Assembly: GCF_030582395.1 (NCBI RefSeq)
Contig: NZ_CP104381.1
Span: 2,852,001 to 2,916,000, forward strand
Origin: Ralstonia pickettii
Lineage (GTDB): Bacteria; Pseudomonadota; Gammaproteobacteria; Burkholderiales; Burkholderiaceae
Direction: 5' to 3'
Length of the DNA: 64,000 nucleotides
The number at the start of each line of letters is the position of its first letter. Positions within the stretch are counted from its first letter, which is position 1. Below are positions 49,778 through 63,792 of the stretch, piece by piece. A program made the position numbers and the translations under genes. The notes below the pieces were generated by a model. That model did not search any database and was not told the origin of the DNA. It was given only the letters and a program-made list of their open reading frames with translations.

Positions 49778-50581
49778 TCAGCGGCGGAACACCGGCCAGT
49801 TGGGCGTGAAGCGCTGATACGGAGACACCGTGGCGTCACCGGTATCCGGCGACTTCGGGTTGTCCTGGTCCTCCGGCAGGTTGCCGTCATAGATCAGGTA
49901 GCGGCGACGCTGCAGGTAAGCATCGCGCAGAAAGGTGTACTTATCGACTGCGGCCTGTTCGAACACATTGCTCGCGCCGAGCAGGTTGGCACGCACATCG
50001 ATTACGCGCAGCGCGGCCAATGAGTAGGTGATCGTGCTGTCGTGCCAGTATGTGAGCGGATCCATCTGCCAGTCGACCAGGAAGCCCACGGTGTCACGTG
50101 CGGTGCTCGGGCCGAGCAATGGCCATACGACATACGGACCCGAGGGCACACCCCAGACACCCAGCGTCTGGCCAAAGTCTTCCTTGTGCTTGGGCAGCCC
50201 GGCGTCCGACGCAATGTCGATGAGACCACCCAGCCCCAGCACGGTATTGATCGCCACACGCATGGTGTCTTCCAGCGCGGCCGTGCCCTTCAACTGCAGC
50301 AGATTGTTGACGGCTGAATAGACGTCGCCCGCGTTCGAGAAGAAATTCGACACCGCCGTGCGCGCCGGCGACGGCACGACATCGACATACGTTTGCGCGA
50401 TCGGCTTCAACACCCCTTTGTCGAGGTCTTCGTTGATGCGGAAGACCTCACGGTTGAACGGCTCGATCGGATCGGCCGGATTGGCGTTCGGCCCGGTGGC
50501 ACAGCCGGTCAGCAGCGCGGCGCCAGCTGCCACGGCCAGCGCAAAGCCGCGCAGGATACGGATGGATGTTGTTGTTTTCAT
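49778..50581 (-). CDS. mlaA: Mla system outer-membrane lipoprotein (VacJ)
   Basis: This 267-residue lipoprotein has lipobox LTGC (C27) and the MlaA core PIEPFNREVFRINEDLDKGVLKPIAQ..YVD.VP and FGQTLGVWGVPSGPYVVWPLLGPSTARD. It removes outer-leaflet phospholipid. It is placed between mlaD and mlaC, as in other Burkholderiales, with a gap of three bases after mlaD. Confidence 0.96.
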   Translation of the reverse strand: MKTTTSIRILRGFALAVAAGAALLTGCATGPNANPADPIEPFNREVFRINEDLDKGVLKPIAQTYVDVVPSPARTAVSNFFSNAGDVYSAVNNLLQLKGTAALEDTMRVAINTVLGLGGLIDIASDAGLPKHKEDFGQTLGVWGVPSGPYVVWPLLGPSTARDTVGFLVDWQMDPLTYWHDSTITYSLAALRVIDVRANLLGASNVFEQAAVDKYTFLRDAYLQRRRYLIYDGNLPEDQDNPKSPDTGDATVSPYQRFTPNWPVFRR

Positions 50582-50584
50582 GGT

Positions 50585-51106
50585 TTATTTGCTCCCACTG
50601 CCCTCGGCCGGCTTGGCTCCGCCAGCACCGCCGTTTCCACTGCCAGCACCGGCATCTGCTGCCTTGCTGTAGAGGAACTGGCTGATCAGGTTTTCCAGCA
50701 CCACTGCGGACTGCGTCATGGTGATCTTGCTGCCGCTGGCCAGCATGGCCGAGTCGCCGCCCGGCTCGATACCCACGTACTGCTCGCCAAGCAGACCCGA
50801 TGTCAGGATCTTGGCCGAGCTGTCCTTCGGGAATTGATAGCGCTGATCCATCTCCAGCACTGCAATCGCCTGATAGCTCTTGTCATCGAACAGGATCTGC
50901 GACACTCGGCCGACCACCACGCCTGAACTCTTGACTGGAGCCCGCACCTTCAATCCGCCGATGTTGTCGAATGCCGCTTTCACCTGGTAAGTCTTGGCAA
51001 ACGAGAACGAACTCATATTGCCCGCTTTCAGCGCAAGGAACAGGAGCGCAATGATGCCGACCAGAACGAACAGGCCGACCCAGAAATCGAGGACGCTTTT
51101 ACGCAT
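50585..51106 (-). CDS. mlaD: Mla system MCE-domain protein
   Basis: This 173-residue protein has one N-terminal helix (DFWVGLFVLVGIIALLFLALKAG) and a single MCE domain (about 40-120, YQVKAAFDNIGGLKVRAPVKSSGVVVGRV). The Gly/Ala-rich tail is disordered. The hexamer forms the periplasmic tunnel on MlaFE. Confidence 0.96.
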   Translation of the reverse strand: MRKSVLDFWVGLFVLVGIIALLFLALKAGNMSSFSFAKTYQVKAAFDNIGGLKVRAPVKSSGVVVGRVSQILFDDKSYQAIAVLEMDQRYQFPKDSSAKILTSGLLGEQYVGIEPGGDSAMLASGSKITMTQSAVVLENLISQFLYSKAADAGAGSGNGGAGGAKPAEGSGSK

Positions 51107-51143
51107 GATCTTTTCTCGTTGAACGCTAACGACAACCGGCGGC

Positions 51144-51911
51144 TCAGCTGAACATCAGCGCAGTGAGCACGAAATCCAGCGCCAGCACGGAGAGCGACGC
51201 GATCACCACCGTGCGGGTGGTCGCGCGCGAGACGCCTTCCGGCGTGGCCTTGGCCTCATACCCCTGATACAGGGCAATGAAGGTGACCGCCACACCAAAT
51301 ACGAAACTCTTGATGACGCCGTTCAGCACGTCGTCCATGACATCGACGCCGGCTTGCATCTGCGACCAGAACGCGCCCGGGTCCACGCCAATCAGCCCGA
51401 CGCCGACGAAGTATCCCCCCAGAATACCCACGGCACTGAAGATCGCCGCCAGCAGCGGCATGGCAATGAAGCCCGCCCAGAAGCGCGGCGCCAGCACGCG
51501 GGCCAACGGATCGACGGCCATCATTTCCATGGCGATCAGTTGCTCGCCGGCTTTCATCAGGCCAATCTCGGCCGTGAGCGAGGTGCCGGCACGACCAGCA
51601 AACAGCAAGGCCGTCACCACCGGGCCCAGCTCGCGTACCAGCGACAGCGCCACCAGCAGACCCAAGGCTTGCTCGGACCCGTAGCGGTTGAGCGTGTTGT
51701 ACCCCTGCAGGCCAAGCACGAAGCCAACGAACAGACCCGACACGGCGATGATGATGAACGAATCATTGCCGACGACGCGCAGTTGCTCAATGACGAGACG
51801 CGGGCGGCGCAGCACATCGCCGGAAGCACCGATCAGTGCAATCAACGTGCGCGCGGCATAACCGAAGCGGCTGATCAGCACCAGAACAAAGCGGCCGATG
51901 GTGGAAATCAT
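51144..51911 (-). CDS. mlaE: Mla system inner-membrane permease
   Basis: This 255-residue permease has LLFAGRAGTSLTAEIGLMKAGEQLIAMEMMAVDP, the MlaE signature, and five membrane helices. It overlaps mlaF by four bases. Confidence 0.96.
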   Translation of the reverse strand: MISTIGRFVLVLISRFGYAARTLIALIGASGDVLRRPRLVIEQLRVVGNDSFIIIAVSGLFVGFVLGLQGYNTLNRYGSEQALGLLVALSLVRELGPVVTALLFAGRAGTSLTAEIGLMKAGEQLIAMEMMAVDPLARVLAPRFWAGFIAMPLLAAIFSAVGILGGYFVGVGLIGVDPGAFWSQMQAGVDVMDDVLNGVIKSFVFGVAVTFIALYQGYEAKATPEGVSRATTRTVVIASLSVLALDFVLTALMFS

Positions 51912-52837
51912 CGTGCGCCTCCGTTCTTGCCCAGACCGAAATCATCCGCCAGCGGCGTCCCGGGGTAGTGGAACGGCACGGGGCCGTCCGCCTCGCCATG
52001 CACGAACTGGCGCACGAACGGGTCGGTCGACGCGGTCAGTTCGGCCGGCGTGCCCTCGGCGGCTATGCCACCGTTGGCAATGAAGTAGACGTAATCCGCA
52101 ATGTGGAACGTCTCCTGCACGTCGTGCGAGACGATGATGCTCGTCGCGCCCAGCGCGTCATTCAGCTTGCGGATGAGCGAAGCGGTCAGCCCCAGCGAGA
52201 TCGGGTCCAGCCCGGCGAACGGCTCGTCGTAGAGGATGAGGGACGGGTCCAGCGCAATCGCCCGGGCCAATGCCACACGCCGCGCCATGCCACCGGAAAT
52301 CTGCGAGGGCATGAGATCGCGAGCTCCGCGCAGGCCGACGGCGTTCAGCTTCATCAGCACCAGATCGCGAATCAGCGGCTCGGGCAACTCGGTGTGTTCG
52401 CGCAACGGAAATGCCACGTTGTCGAACACGGACAGATCCGTAAACAGTGCCCCAAACTGGAACAGCATGCCCATCTGGCGGCGCGCGTCGTAAAGGGCGC
52501 GCTTGTCCATGGCGCCGATGTCCCGGCCTTGCACGCGGACGGTGCCCGCGGCGGCGCTCACCTGGCCGCCAATCAGCCGGAGAATCGTCGTCTTGCCGCA
52601 GCCGGAGCCGCCCATGACGGCCACCACGCTACCCTTTGGCACGCGCATGCACAGGCCGGACAGGATGCGCCGCGCACCTGGCTGGTAGGCGAAATCGACC
52701 TGATCGAGTTCGACAACGGCGTTGGAGGGCTGGGTGGACACGGTGGAGTTCGGTGCAGAAGGCTCGACGGGTTGGCGGCTAAGGGAGGCCACATCTTGTT
52801 GTCTTGGCTGCCGCACCAGCTTGGAGCGGCCCGCCAT
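51908..52837 (-). CDS. mlaF: Mla system ATPase
   Basis: This ATPase energises phospholipid transport. Walker A is GGSGCGKTT, the signature is ISGGMARRVALARAI, and Walker B is LILYDEPFAGLD. The start is not settled: the ATG at 52837 gives 309 residues with about 43 extra before VVELDQVDFAY, and this ATG overlaps a perfect TATAAT on the same strand. A GTG at 52741 (MSTQPSNAVVELD) would give 277 residues, closer to family length. First gene of the long minus-strand cluster. Confidence 0.9.
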   Translation of the reverse strand: MAGRSKLVRQPRQQDVASLSRQPVEPSAPNSTVSTQPSNAVVELDQVDFAYQPGARRILSGLCMRVPKGSVVAVMGGSGCGKTTILRLIGGQVSAAAGTVRVQGRDIGAMDKRALYDARRQMGMLFQFGALFTDLSVFDNVAFPLREHTELPEPLIRDLVLMKLNAVGLRGARDLMPSQISGGMARRVALARAIALDPSLILYDEPFAGLDPISLGLTASLIRKLNDALGATSIIVSHDVQETFHIADYVYFIANGGIAAEGTPAELTASTDPFVRQFVHGEADGPVPFHYPGTPLADDFGLGKNGGAR

Positions 52838-52841
52838 TATA
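52836..52841 (-). promoter_or_regulatory. TATAAT box at the 5' end of mlaF
   Basis: A perfect -10 sequence overlaps the candidate ATG of mlaF. No good -35 is seen 16-18 bases upstream. If it is used, mlaF must start downstream, for example at GTG 52741. Confidence 0.35.
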
Positions 52842-52969
52842 GGGGGAAACCCGCGTGCCTCGCCGGTCACGCTGCGCTTACCGACACGGTGTGTGGCTTG
52901 GGCGCCGCGCTGGTCCCTCGTGGCCCTTGTCGGCGGCGACAGACAGTGAGCACGCCGCAGGGAAGCGGC

Positions 52970-54001
52970 TTATTCGCCACTATCCAATCGTAGATCAGCT
53001 TGACGAATCACGCCTTGCCAATGCGTGGCGTCGCGGCGTACGGCCTGCGCGAAGGCGTCGGGCGCATCCCATTCCGGTTCAAAGCCCCCGGCCTGCAATG
53101 TGGCCCGTACATCGCCTGCAGAGATGGCGCGGCGCAGCTCGGCGGCAGCGCGCACCGACAGCAGACGCGGGGTGCGGGCCGGCATGAAGGCACCGATCCA
53201 GGCGCTCCGGTCGAACCCCGCGACGCCGCTTTCGCGTAACGTGGGCACCGTGGGTGCAAGGCGCGAGCGCGCATCGCCCGTGACCCCAAGCAACCGCAGC
53301 TGACCGTTGGCCGTCGCAGCCGCCACGCTCGGATAACACGCGAAGCACGCGGCCATGCGGCCCGCCAGGACCTGCTGCACAAGCCCGGCTTCTCCGCGGA
53401 CGGCCACATGTGGCGCGTGGAAAGCGTAGTCGCGGACAAACTGCTCGGCGACGAGGTGCGACCAGGTACCGGCGATATCCGACCCGCAATTGACGGTGAC
53501 TGTGTCAGCGCGGGCCTGGGCGAGCAGGTCCGTCACGGAAAAGAGCGGCAGCCGCGCATCGACCGCAAGAAACAGCGGCAGCGTCGCGACCATGGCCACT
53601 GGCTGGAAGTCGCGTAGCGGATCGTACGTCGCCGGCTCCAACGCTGGCTGGGCAACAAACGTGGTCTGGTGGAGCAGCAAGGTGTGTCCGTCGGACGGGG
53701 CGCGGGCGACGGTCTCTCCAGCGGCCATGCCGTTGCCTGCGGGGCGGTCCTCCACATCGACCGGCCGGCCCACCTGCGCCTGGAGTTGCGCCGCCAGGGC
53801 CCGGGCGAGCGCATCGAAAGCGCTGCCCTCGGCCGCCGGCACCACAAGACGCATGGGCTGCGACGGGTATCCGCGCAACAGCGCATGCGCGGGAGACGCA
53901 AGCACCGCCGGCAGCACACCGAGCCAGGCCAAGACACGCCGCCGCTCCCAATTGGGCGCGGCGGTCACTTCTGCGGGCTTGTCGCTGGCGCAGTTGCGCA
54001 T
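52970..54001 (-). CDS. Bug-family tripartite tricarboxylate transporter receptor
   Basis: This periplasmic solute receptor of about 343 residues has a twin-arginine-like signal (ERRRVLAWLGVLPAVLASPAHA). The Bug core is present: YPSQPMRLVVPAAEGSAFDALAR, NGMAAGETVARAPSDGHTLLL and the YDPLRDFQPVAMVA segment. Such receptors are very numerous in Burkholderiales and often orphan, as here: no TctAB membrane genes are adjacent. The ATG at 54001 is chosen; a GTG at 54019 is possible. The substrate is unknown. Confidence 0.85.
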   Translation of the reverse strand: MRNCASDKPAEVTAAPNWERRRVLAWLGVLPAVLASPAHALLRGYPSQPMRLVVPAAEGSAFDALARALAAQLQAQVGRPVDVEDRPAGNGMAAGETVARAPSDGHTLLLHQTTFVAQPALEPATYDPLRDFQPVAMVATLPLFLAVDARLPLFSVTDLLAQARADTVTVNCGSDIAGTWSHLVAEQFVRDYAFHAPHVAVRGEAGLVQQVLAGRMAACFACYPSVAAATANGQLRLLGVTGDARSRLAPTVPTLRESGVAGFDRSAWIGAFMPARTPRLLSVRAAAELRRAISAGDVRATLQAGGFEPEWDAPDAFAQAVRRDATHWQGVIRQADLRLDSGE

Positions 54002-54124
54002 GAACAGGACGGGGATCACGGGGAGGGTTTCATTCTAGAAACCGGCCCGCCCGCCCTGCACCCATGTAAACCATGTCGATGTAAACCATGAAGGCGCGCC
54101 CGCCCGCGCCATGATCGACACACC

Positions 54125-54152
54125 AAACAAAAAGGCCCGCCGAGGCGGGCCT
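54125..54152 (-). terminator. rho-independent terminator of gltBD
   Basis: On the minus strand AGGCCCGCC/GGCGGGCCT is a nine-base-pair stem with a two-base nominal loop, followed by TTTTTG. It lies 24 bases past the gltD stop. Confidence 0.9.
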
Positions 54153-54176
54153 GGGTCAATCGACTCCACCACGTGG

Positions 54177-55640
54177 TCAGCGCGGCAGCTCCGAATGGCC
54201 CATGAGAAACGCGTCGACCGCGCGGGCAGCCTGGCGGCCTTCGCGGATCGCCCACACGACGAGCGACTGGCCGCGGCGCACGTCACCGGCGGCAAACACC
54301 TTCGGCACGTTGGTGGCATAAGCGTTGTCGCCTTCGGTGGAGGCCCGCGCATTGTTGCGCGCATCCTTCGTCACGCCAAAGGCATCCAGCACGCCGCCGA
54401 CCGGGTTGGTAAAGCCCATCGCCAGCAGTACCAGATCGGCCTTGAGCGTGAATTCGCTGCCTGCGACCTCGGCCATCTTGCCGTCCTTCCACTCCAAGCG
54501 CACGGCGGTGAGCCCCGTCACGCGGCCGTTCTCGCCGATCAGCGCCTTGGTGGCGACCGACCAGTCGCGCTGGCAACCTTCGTCATGCGACGACGACGTG
54601 CGCAGCTTGATCGGCCAGTACGGCCACACCAGCGGCTTGTTCTCTTCTTCGGGCGGACGCGGCAGCAGTTCGAACTGCGTGACCGATGCGGCGCCATGGC
54701 GGTTGGACGTGCCCACGCAGTCCGAGCCCGTGTCGCCGCCGCCGATCACGATAACGTGCTTGCCATCGGCCCGGATCGGGTTCGGCGCATCGCCGGCCAC
54801 TTCCTTGTTCTGCGGGATCAGGAATTCGAGCGCGTAATGCACGCCATCCAGATCACGGCCGGGCACCGGCAGATCGCGCGGCACTTCCGAACCGCCCGTC
54901 AGCACCACGGCGTCGAATTGCTTGAGGATGTCTTCCGCGGCGATGGTCTCGCGGGCATCGTTGGTGATGCCGGCCGGAACCGTCTTGTCGCCCACCATCA
55001 CACCGGTGCGGAACGTCACGCCCTCGGCTTCCATCTGCTGCATGCGGCGGTCGATCTGCGCCTTCTCTAGCTTGAAGTCGGGGATGCCGTAGCGCAGCAG
55101 GCCGCCAATGCGGTCATTCTTTTCGAACAGCGTCACGTCGTGCCCTGCGCGTGCCAGTTGCTGCGCCGCGGCCATGCCAGCGGGGCCGGAGCCCACCACG
55201 GCCACGGTCTTGCCGGTCTTGTGCTTCGGCACTTGCGGCGTCACCCAGCCTTCTTCCCAGGCCTTGTCGATGATGGCGTGCTCGATCGACTTGATGCCGA
55301 CCGGCAGCTCGTTGATACCCAGCGTGCAAGCCGCTTCGCACGGTGCGGGACAGATGCGGCCCGTGAACTCGGGGAAATTGTTGGTCGAGTGCAGCACTTC
55401 AATCGCGGTCTTCCAGTCCTGGCGATATACCAGGTCGTTGAAGTCCGGGATGATGTTGTTGACCGGGCAGCCGTTGTTGCAGAACGGAATGCCGCAGTCC
55501 ATGCAGCGTGCGCCCTGGATCTTGGCTTCGTTGTCCGCCAGCGCGAACACGAATTCCTTGTAATGCTTCACGCGCGCTTCGGGCGCTTCGTATGCCTCGT
55601 TCTGGCGGGGAAATTCGAGAAAACCAGTCGCCTTGCCCAT
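54177..55640 (-). CDS. gltD: glutamate synthase small subunit
   Basis: This 487-residue FAD/NADPH-binding subunit supplies electrons to GltB. The N-terminal Cys motifs [17 protein letters not shown] and CPAPCEAAC hold the 4Fe-4S clusters. The FAD loop is [20 protein letters not shown] and the NADPH loop [11 protein letters not shown]. It lies 138 bases after gltB. Confidence 0.96.
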   Translation of the reverse strand: MGKATGFLEFPRQNEAYEAPEARVKHYKEFVFALADNEAKIQGARCMDCGIPFCNNGCPVNNIIPDFNDLVYRQDWKTAIEVLHSTNNFPEFTGRICPAPCEAACTLGINELPVGIKSIEHAIIDKAWEEGWVTPQVPKHKTGKTVAVVGSGPAGMAAAQQLARAGHDVTLFEKNDRIGGLLRYGIPDFKLEKAQIDRRMQQMEAEGVTFRTGVMVGDKTVPAGITNDARETIAAEDILKQFDAVVLTGGSEVPRDLPVPGRDLDGVHYALEFLIPQNKEVAGDAPNPIRADGKHVIVIGGGDTGSDCVGTSNRHGAASVTQFELLPRPPEEENKPLVWPYWPIKLRTSSSHDEGCQRDWSVATKALIGENGRVTGLTAVRLEWKDGKMAEVAGSEFTLKADLVLLAMGFTNPVGGVLDAFGVTKDARNNARASTEGDNAYATNVPKVFAAGDVRRGQSLVVWAIREGRQAARAVDAFLMGHSELPR

Positions 55641-55778
55641 GGTGTCCTTCCTGTCTCGACCTTGCCGGCACAGCGGTGCTGGCGAGGCGTCGAGCCTGTC
55701 TTGTGAGGTTGCGTTGTATTCAGTGGCGGCGGGCGCCGATCATCGATCGACCACCCGCCAAGTCGCTTGGAGTCAGGT

Positions 55779-60491
<4,713 letters not shown>

Positions 60492-60601
60492 GGCGATCTT
60501 CCGATGTTATCGGTACGACGCACCGTAGAAGCCCCTCGCGCTAGCGCGGATGCGGGCAGAACAACCAATGGCGCGCCGCACCATGAATGCGGGGTGAAAC
60601 G

Positions 60602-60630
60602 AATATAAAAGAGCGTTCCATAACACGCAA
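60602..60630 (-). promoter_or_regulatory. sigma70-type promoter of gltBD
   Basis: On the minus strand TTGCGT and TATATT are separated by exactly 17 bases. Transcription would start near 60595, leaving a leader of about 105 bases before gltB. The upstream edge lies nine bases from a transposase-associated repeat. Confidence 0.6.
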
Positions 60631-60638
60631 AAGGTTTT

Positions 60639-60653
60639 AAATGGGGTCGGATT
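60639..60653 (+). repeat. transposase-associated repeat, left copy 1
   Basis: AAATGGGGTCGGATT, a variant of the AAATGGGGACAGGTT element seen 50 bases downstream. Confidence 0.55.
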
Positions 60654-60688
60654 AAATTAAGAAATGCACGTTGACGGTGCGGGTTTAT

Positions 60689-60703
60689 AAATGGGGACAG
60701 GTT
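60689..60703 (+). repeat. transposase-associated repeat, left copy 2
   Basis: AAATGGGGACAGGTT, on the 3' side of the transposase gene and in direct orientation to left copy 1. Confidence 0.6.
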
Positions 60704-60752
60704 ACTTGGCGCCAGCCTGATGTGCGTTGCACGCGATTCCCTCTCCGGCCGG

Positions 60753-61478
60753 TCATTCGGGACGCGCGCTGTCCTCCATGCCCGCTTCAACGAGGCGCCG
60801 GGGCGGCCGCCCCTTGGGCAAAGGCGCAACGCGACGGCCACCGGTGCGTGCGAGCGTCGCCAGAAACGCCTCGTTTCCCAGCGGCCAACCGCTGTGCACA
60901 TGCTGGCGAATCTCAGTGAGCTGGTCTGAACCCAAACCTTCATGCCACAAGGTCCGGTATCGTGATTGACGCTCAAAGGGCGTATTGCCAAGGCGCCAAT
61001 AGCAATAGTGATCACTCACCCACGGGATGGACTGGATACCGACGTGATGCCGATACGTACTCCATCGGTCGTCCTCCGGCGTGCTGGCAATGCCCGCCCG
61101 CACGGCGTTGGATTCCACATACAACAGGATCGGCAACACCCATTCGGCCGGGTCCAGCACCGTCGATCGGAATCGTCCCTCCCATAGCGTGCCGCTACGA
61201 TCCGCAGCCGCGTTGAAATAGCGCGTATAGCGCCGCCCCACGGCCTGCAGCGTGCGAGAAAGGCTCTCCGCTACCTTGGGCGTTCCCACCAGATGGACGT
61301 GATTCGGCATCAACGAGAAACCGTGGATGGCGAAGTCATGCTCGCGCGCAGCCATGCGCAGGGTGTCGAGATAGAACGCGTAGTCGTCGTCGCCGCGGAA
61401 GACTTGCTGGCGGTTGTTGCCACGCTGCAACACGTGTACAGGGACATCAATGGGACTAAGGCGAGGCAGACGAGCCAT
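60753..61478 (-). CDS. REP-associated tyrosine transposase (IS200-like Y1 family)
   Basis: This 241-residue protein has the HUH motif H60-V-H62 in LMPNHVHLVG and RRYTRYFN, which matches REP-associated transposases (RAYTs). The N-terminus MARLPR...VPVHVLQRGNNRQQVF is the family start; ATG 61478 is chosen and the longer frame is unrelated. RAYTs act on short palindromic or GC-rich elements and are usually single-copy and not self-mobile. Short TGGGGACAG elements flank it: two on the 3' side and one inverted on the 5' side. The gene appears intact. Confidence 0.88.
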   Translation of the reverse strand: MARLPRLSPIDVPVHVLQRGNNRQQVFRGDDDYAFYLDTLRMAAREHDFAIHGFSLMPNHVHLVGTPKVAESLSRTLQAVGRRYTRYFNAAADRSGTLWEGRFRSTVLDPAEWVLPILLYVESNAVRAGIASTPEDDRWSTYRHHVGIQSIPWVSDHYCYWRLGNTPFERQSRYRTLWHEGLGSDQLTEIRQHVHSGWPLGNEAFLATLARTGGRRVAPLPKGRPPRRLVEAGMEDSARPE

Positions 61479-61523
61479 GGGGAAAGCAAGCGACAAAAAA
61501 CGCCATCGTATCGCCACCCGATG

Positions 61524-61538
61524 AATCTGTCCCCAATT
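61524..61538 (-). repeat. transposase-associated repeat, right copy (inverted)
   Basis: On the minus strand AATTGGGGACAGATT, inverted relative to the left copies, on the 5' side of the transposase gene. Confidence 0.6.
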
Positions 61539-61725
61539 TTCGCGCCGCAAACGCTTGCATGCGTCTGTCGCTGCGGTGCAACGGCCGAGTTTGCGTGCCG
61601 TCAAATCCGCAGCCGTATTGGCCATCGACGACTGGCCCAACTTGATCCCAAGCAAATCGGCTGGGCAACTTCCCCGCGAGACTGGCTCCCATCACATCAC
61701 GAGACAACACGAGAGGGAGCGTTTC

Positions 61726-62400
61726 ATGGCTTTTCACCGCCTAGCCGTTGTTGCTGCAGCCGCCGGCATGTTTGCCGCCGGATTCAGCCAGACCGCCTTT
61801 GCGCAGAGCACTGACTTGGCGCCAGCCACCGGCAATTGGATGGTGCGCTTGCGCGCCGTCAACCTGACAGCCGCCAACAAGTCGGACCCCGTGCCTGCGC
61901 TTGCCATTCCGGCTGACGCGATCCAGATCAACAACAAGGTTCTGCCCGAACTGGATATCTCGTACTTCTTTACACCGCACCTGGCAGCCGAGCTGATCCT
62001 GACGTACCCGCAGCAGCAGGACGTGACCGTCATGCAAAGTGCGCTGGGCGGCCCGACAAAAATCGGCAGTTTCCGCCATCTGCCGCCGATTCTGACGATG
62101 CAGTATCACTTCACGCCAGAGTCGCGCTTCAAGCCGTACGTGGGTGCGGGCATCAACTACACGCGCATCTCCAATGTGAATCTGCAGGTACCCGGCGTGG
62201 GTCCGTTAGACCTCAGCAAGAACAGCTTTGGCCCGGCGCTGCAGGTCGGTTTCGACTACCGCCTGACCGAACGCCTCTACTTCAACGTCGACTTGAAGAA
62301 GACCTGGATCAGCGCCGACGTGAAGATGGCTGGCCAGACCATCAGCAAGGTGAAGGTTGACCCGTGGCTGCTGGGCGTCGGCCTGGGCTATCGCTTTTAA
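61726..62400 (+). CDS. ompW: OmpW-family outer-membrane protein
   Basis: This 224-residue eight-stranded barrel has signal peptide LAVVAAAAGMFAAGFSQTAFA. Diagnostic segments are GNWMVRLRAVNL, LPELDISYFFTPHLAAELILTYPQQ, LPPILTMQYHF, KPYVGAGINYTRIS and the C-terminal LLGVGLGYRF. It may carry small hydrophobic molecules. The ATG at 61726 has a GAGGGAG site, and a terminator follows. Confidence 0.94.
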   Translation: MAFHRLAVVAAAAGMFAAGFSQTAFAQSTDLAPATGNWMVRLRAVNLTAANKSDPVPALAIPADAIQINNKVLPELDISYFFTPHLAAELILTYPQQQDVTVMQSALGGPTKIGSFRHLPPILTMQYHFTPESRFKPYVGAGINYTRISNVNLQVPGVGPLDLSKNSFGPALQVGFDYRLTERLYFNVDLKKTWISADVKMAGQTISKVKVDPWLLGVGLGYRF

Positions 62401-62504
62401 GGGAGGAAGATCAGCGAACCGACACTGTCCTGATCGACTTTTACCGACGTGCCGCAGGGGCCGTCGACGGCGGGGGCGCTCGTCGGCGGTGGTTGGCGCG
62501 TTCG

Positions 62505-62540
62505 GCCCGGCATGCGTTGGGGCGGCCGGGCATTTTTTTT
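62505..62540 (+). terminator. rho-independent terminator after ompW
   Basis: GCCCGGC/GCCGGGC is a perfect seven-base-pair stem with a 13-base loop followed by eight T. It lies about 105 bases past the ompW stop. Confidence 0.8.
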
Positions 62541-62606
62541 GGGCGCTCGGTTAAGACCCGCTGCCAAACGTTGGGGAGCTGGTCGCACGACCGGCGCATC
62601 CGCCGC

Positions 62607-63773
62607 TCAAACCGCGTCCACGGCAAAGATGCGGCGATGCTCCTTGATGGCGTAACGGTCCGTCATGCCGGCGATGTAATGCGCAATCCAGCGCGGCTGC
62701 TCTTCGGGGTGAGTTTTCGCCTGGTATTGCGGCGGCAGCAGGCGTGGGTCGTCCATGAACGCGCCAAACAGGTCGTCGATGATGCGGCGTGCCTTCGCGG
62801 CCATGCGCATCACAAGGTAATGCCGGTACAGGTTGTCAAACAGGAAGCGTTTGAGCACGCGCGCCTCTTCACGCATCGGCTCGGAAAACGCGACGAGCGC
62901 CGGCGCGGCACGCACATCTTCGATACTCTGCGGCGCAGCTTCAGCAATACTGGCACGCGTGGTGCCGATCAGATCAACGATCAGCGCGTTGATGATGCGA
63001 CGAATGGTTTCGTTGATCAGGCGGCGGCCACTGACGTCCGGAAAGGCGGCCTCGGCTTCGCGCCGATGGACGACCCACAACGGCACGTCTTCAAGTTGCT
63101 CCAGCGTGATCAGGCCGGAACGCAAGCCGTCGTCGATGTCGTGATTGTTGTATGCAACCTCATCGGCGAGGTTGGCGAGCTGCGCTTCCAGCGAAGGCTG
63201 TTGCCCATCGAGAAAACGCCGCCCCAGGTCGCCCAGCGTGGCGGCGTTGTTGCGCGAGCAATGTTTGAGGATGCCCTCGCGCGTTTCGAAGGTCAGGTTC
63301 AAACCATCGAAACCGCCGTAGCGCTCCTCCAGCCGATCGACAACCAGCAGGCTCTGCAGATTGTGCTCAAAGCCGCCGTACGGCTTCATGCAATCGTTGA
63401 GCGCGTCCTGCCCCGCATGGCCGAACGGCGTGTGGCCGAGATCGTGTGCCAGCGAAATCGCTTCCACCAGGTCTTCGTTCAGGCGCAGGCTGCGCGCAAT
63501 CGAACGGGCAATCTGCGCGACCTCCAGGCTGTGCGTGAGCCGCGTCCGGAACAGGTCGCCCTCGTGATTCACGAAGACCTGCGTCTTGTATTCGAGCCGG
63601 CGGAAAGCGGTGCTGTGGATGATGCGATCGCGGTCACGCTGGAACTCCGTGCGCGATGTGGATGGCGGCTCGACGTGTACGCGGCCGCGCGTCTGCGCCG
63701 AATGCGCGGCATAAGGAGCGAGAGGGCCTTCGAGATCGAACGGCGCGGACGGCACATCAAATCGGTCGTTCAT
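62607..63773 (-). CDS. dgt: deoxyguanosinetriphosphate triphosphohydrolase-like protein
   Basis: This 388-residue HD-domain enzyme converts dNTPs to the nucleoside and triphosphate. The N-terminal [27 protein letters not shown] is diagnostic. HD residues are in [17 protein letters not shown] and [15 protein letters not shown], with [10 protein letters not shown] later. The ATG at 63773 is 19 bases past the aroB stop; the extra 29 residues of the open frame lie over aroB. Confidence 0.94.
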   Translation of the reverse strand: MNDRFDVPSAPFDLEGPLAPYAAHSAQTRGRVHVEPPSTSRTEFQRDRDRIIHSTAFRRLEYKTQVFVNHEGDLFRTRLTHSLEVAQIARSIARSLRLNEDLVEAISLAHDLGHTPFGHAGQDALNDCMKPYGGFEHNLQSLLVVDRLEERYGGFDGLNLTFETREGILKHCSRNNAATLGDLGRRFLDGQQPSLEAQLANLADEVAYNNHDIDDGLRSGLITLEQLEDVPLWVVHRREAEAAFPDVSGRRLINETIRRIINALIVDLIGTTRASIAEAAPQSIEDVRAAPALVAFSEPMREEARVLKRFLFDNLYRHYLVMRMAAKARRIIDDLFGAFMDDPRLLPPQYQAKTHPEEQPRWIAHYIAGMTDRYAIKEHRRIFAVDAV

Positions 63774-63792
63774 CGGGCCATCTCGTCTTGTC

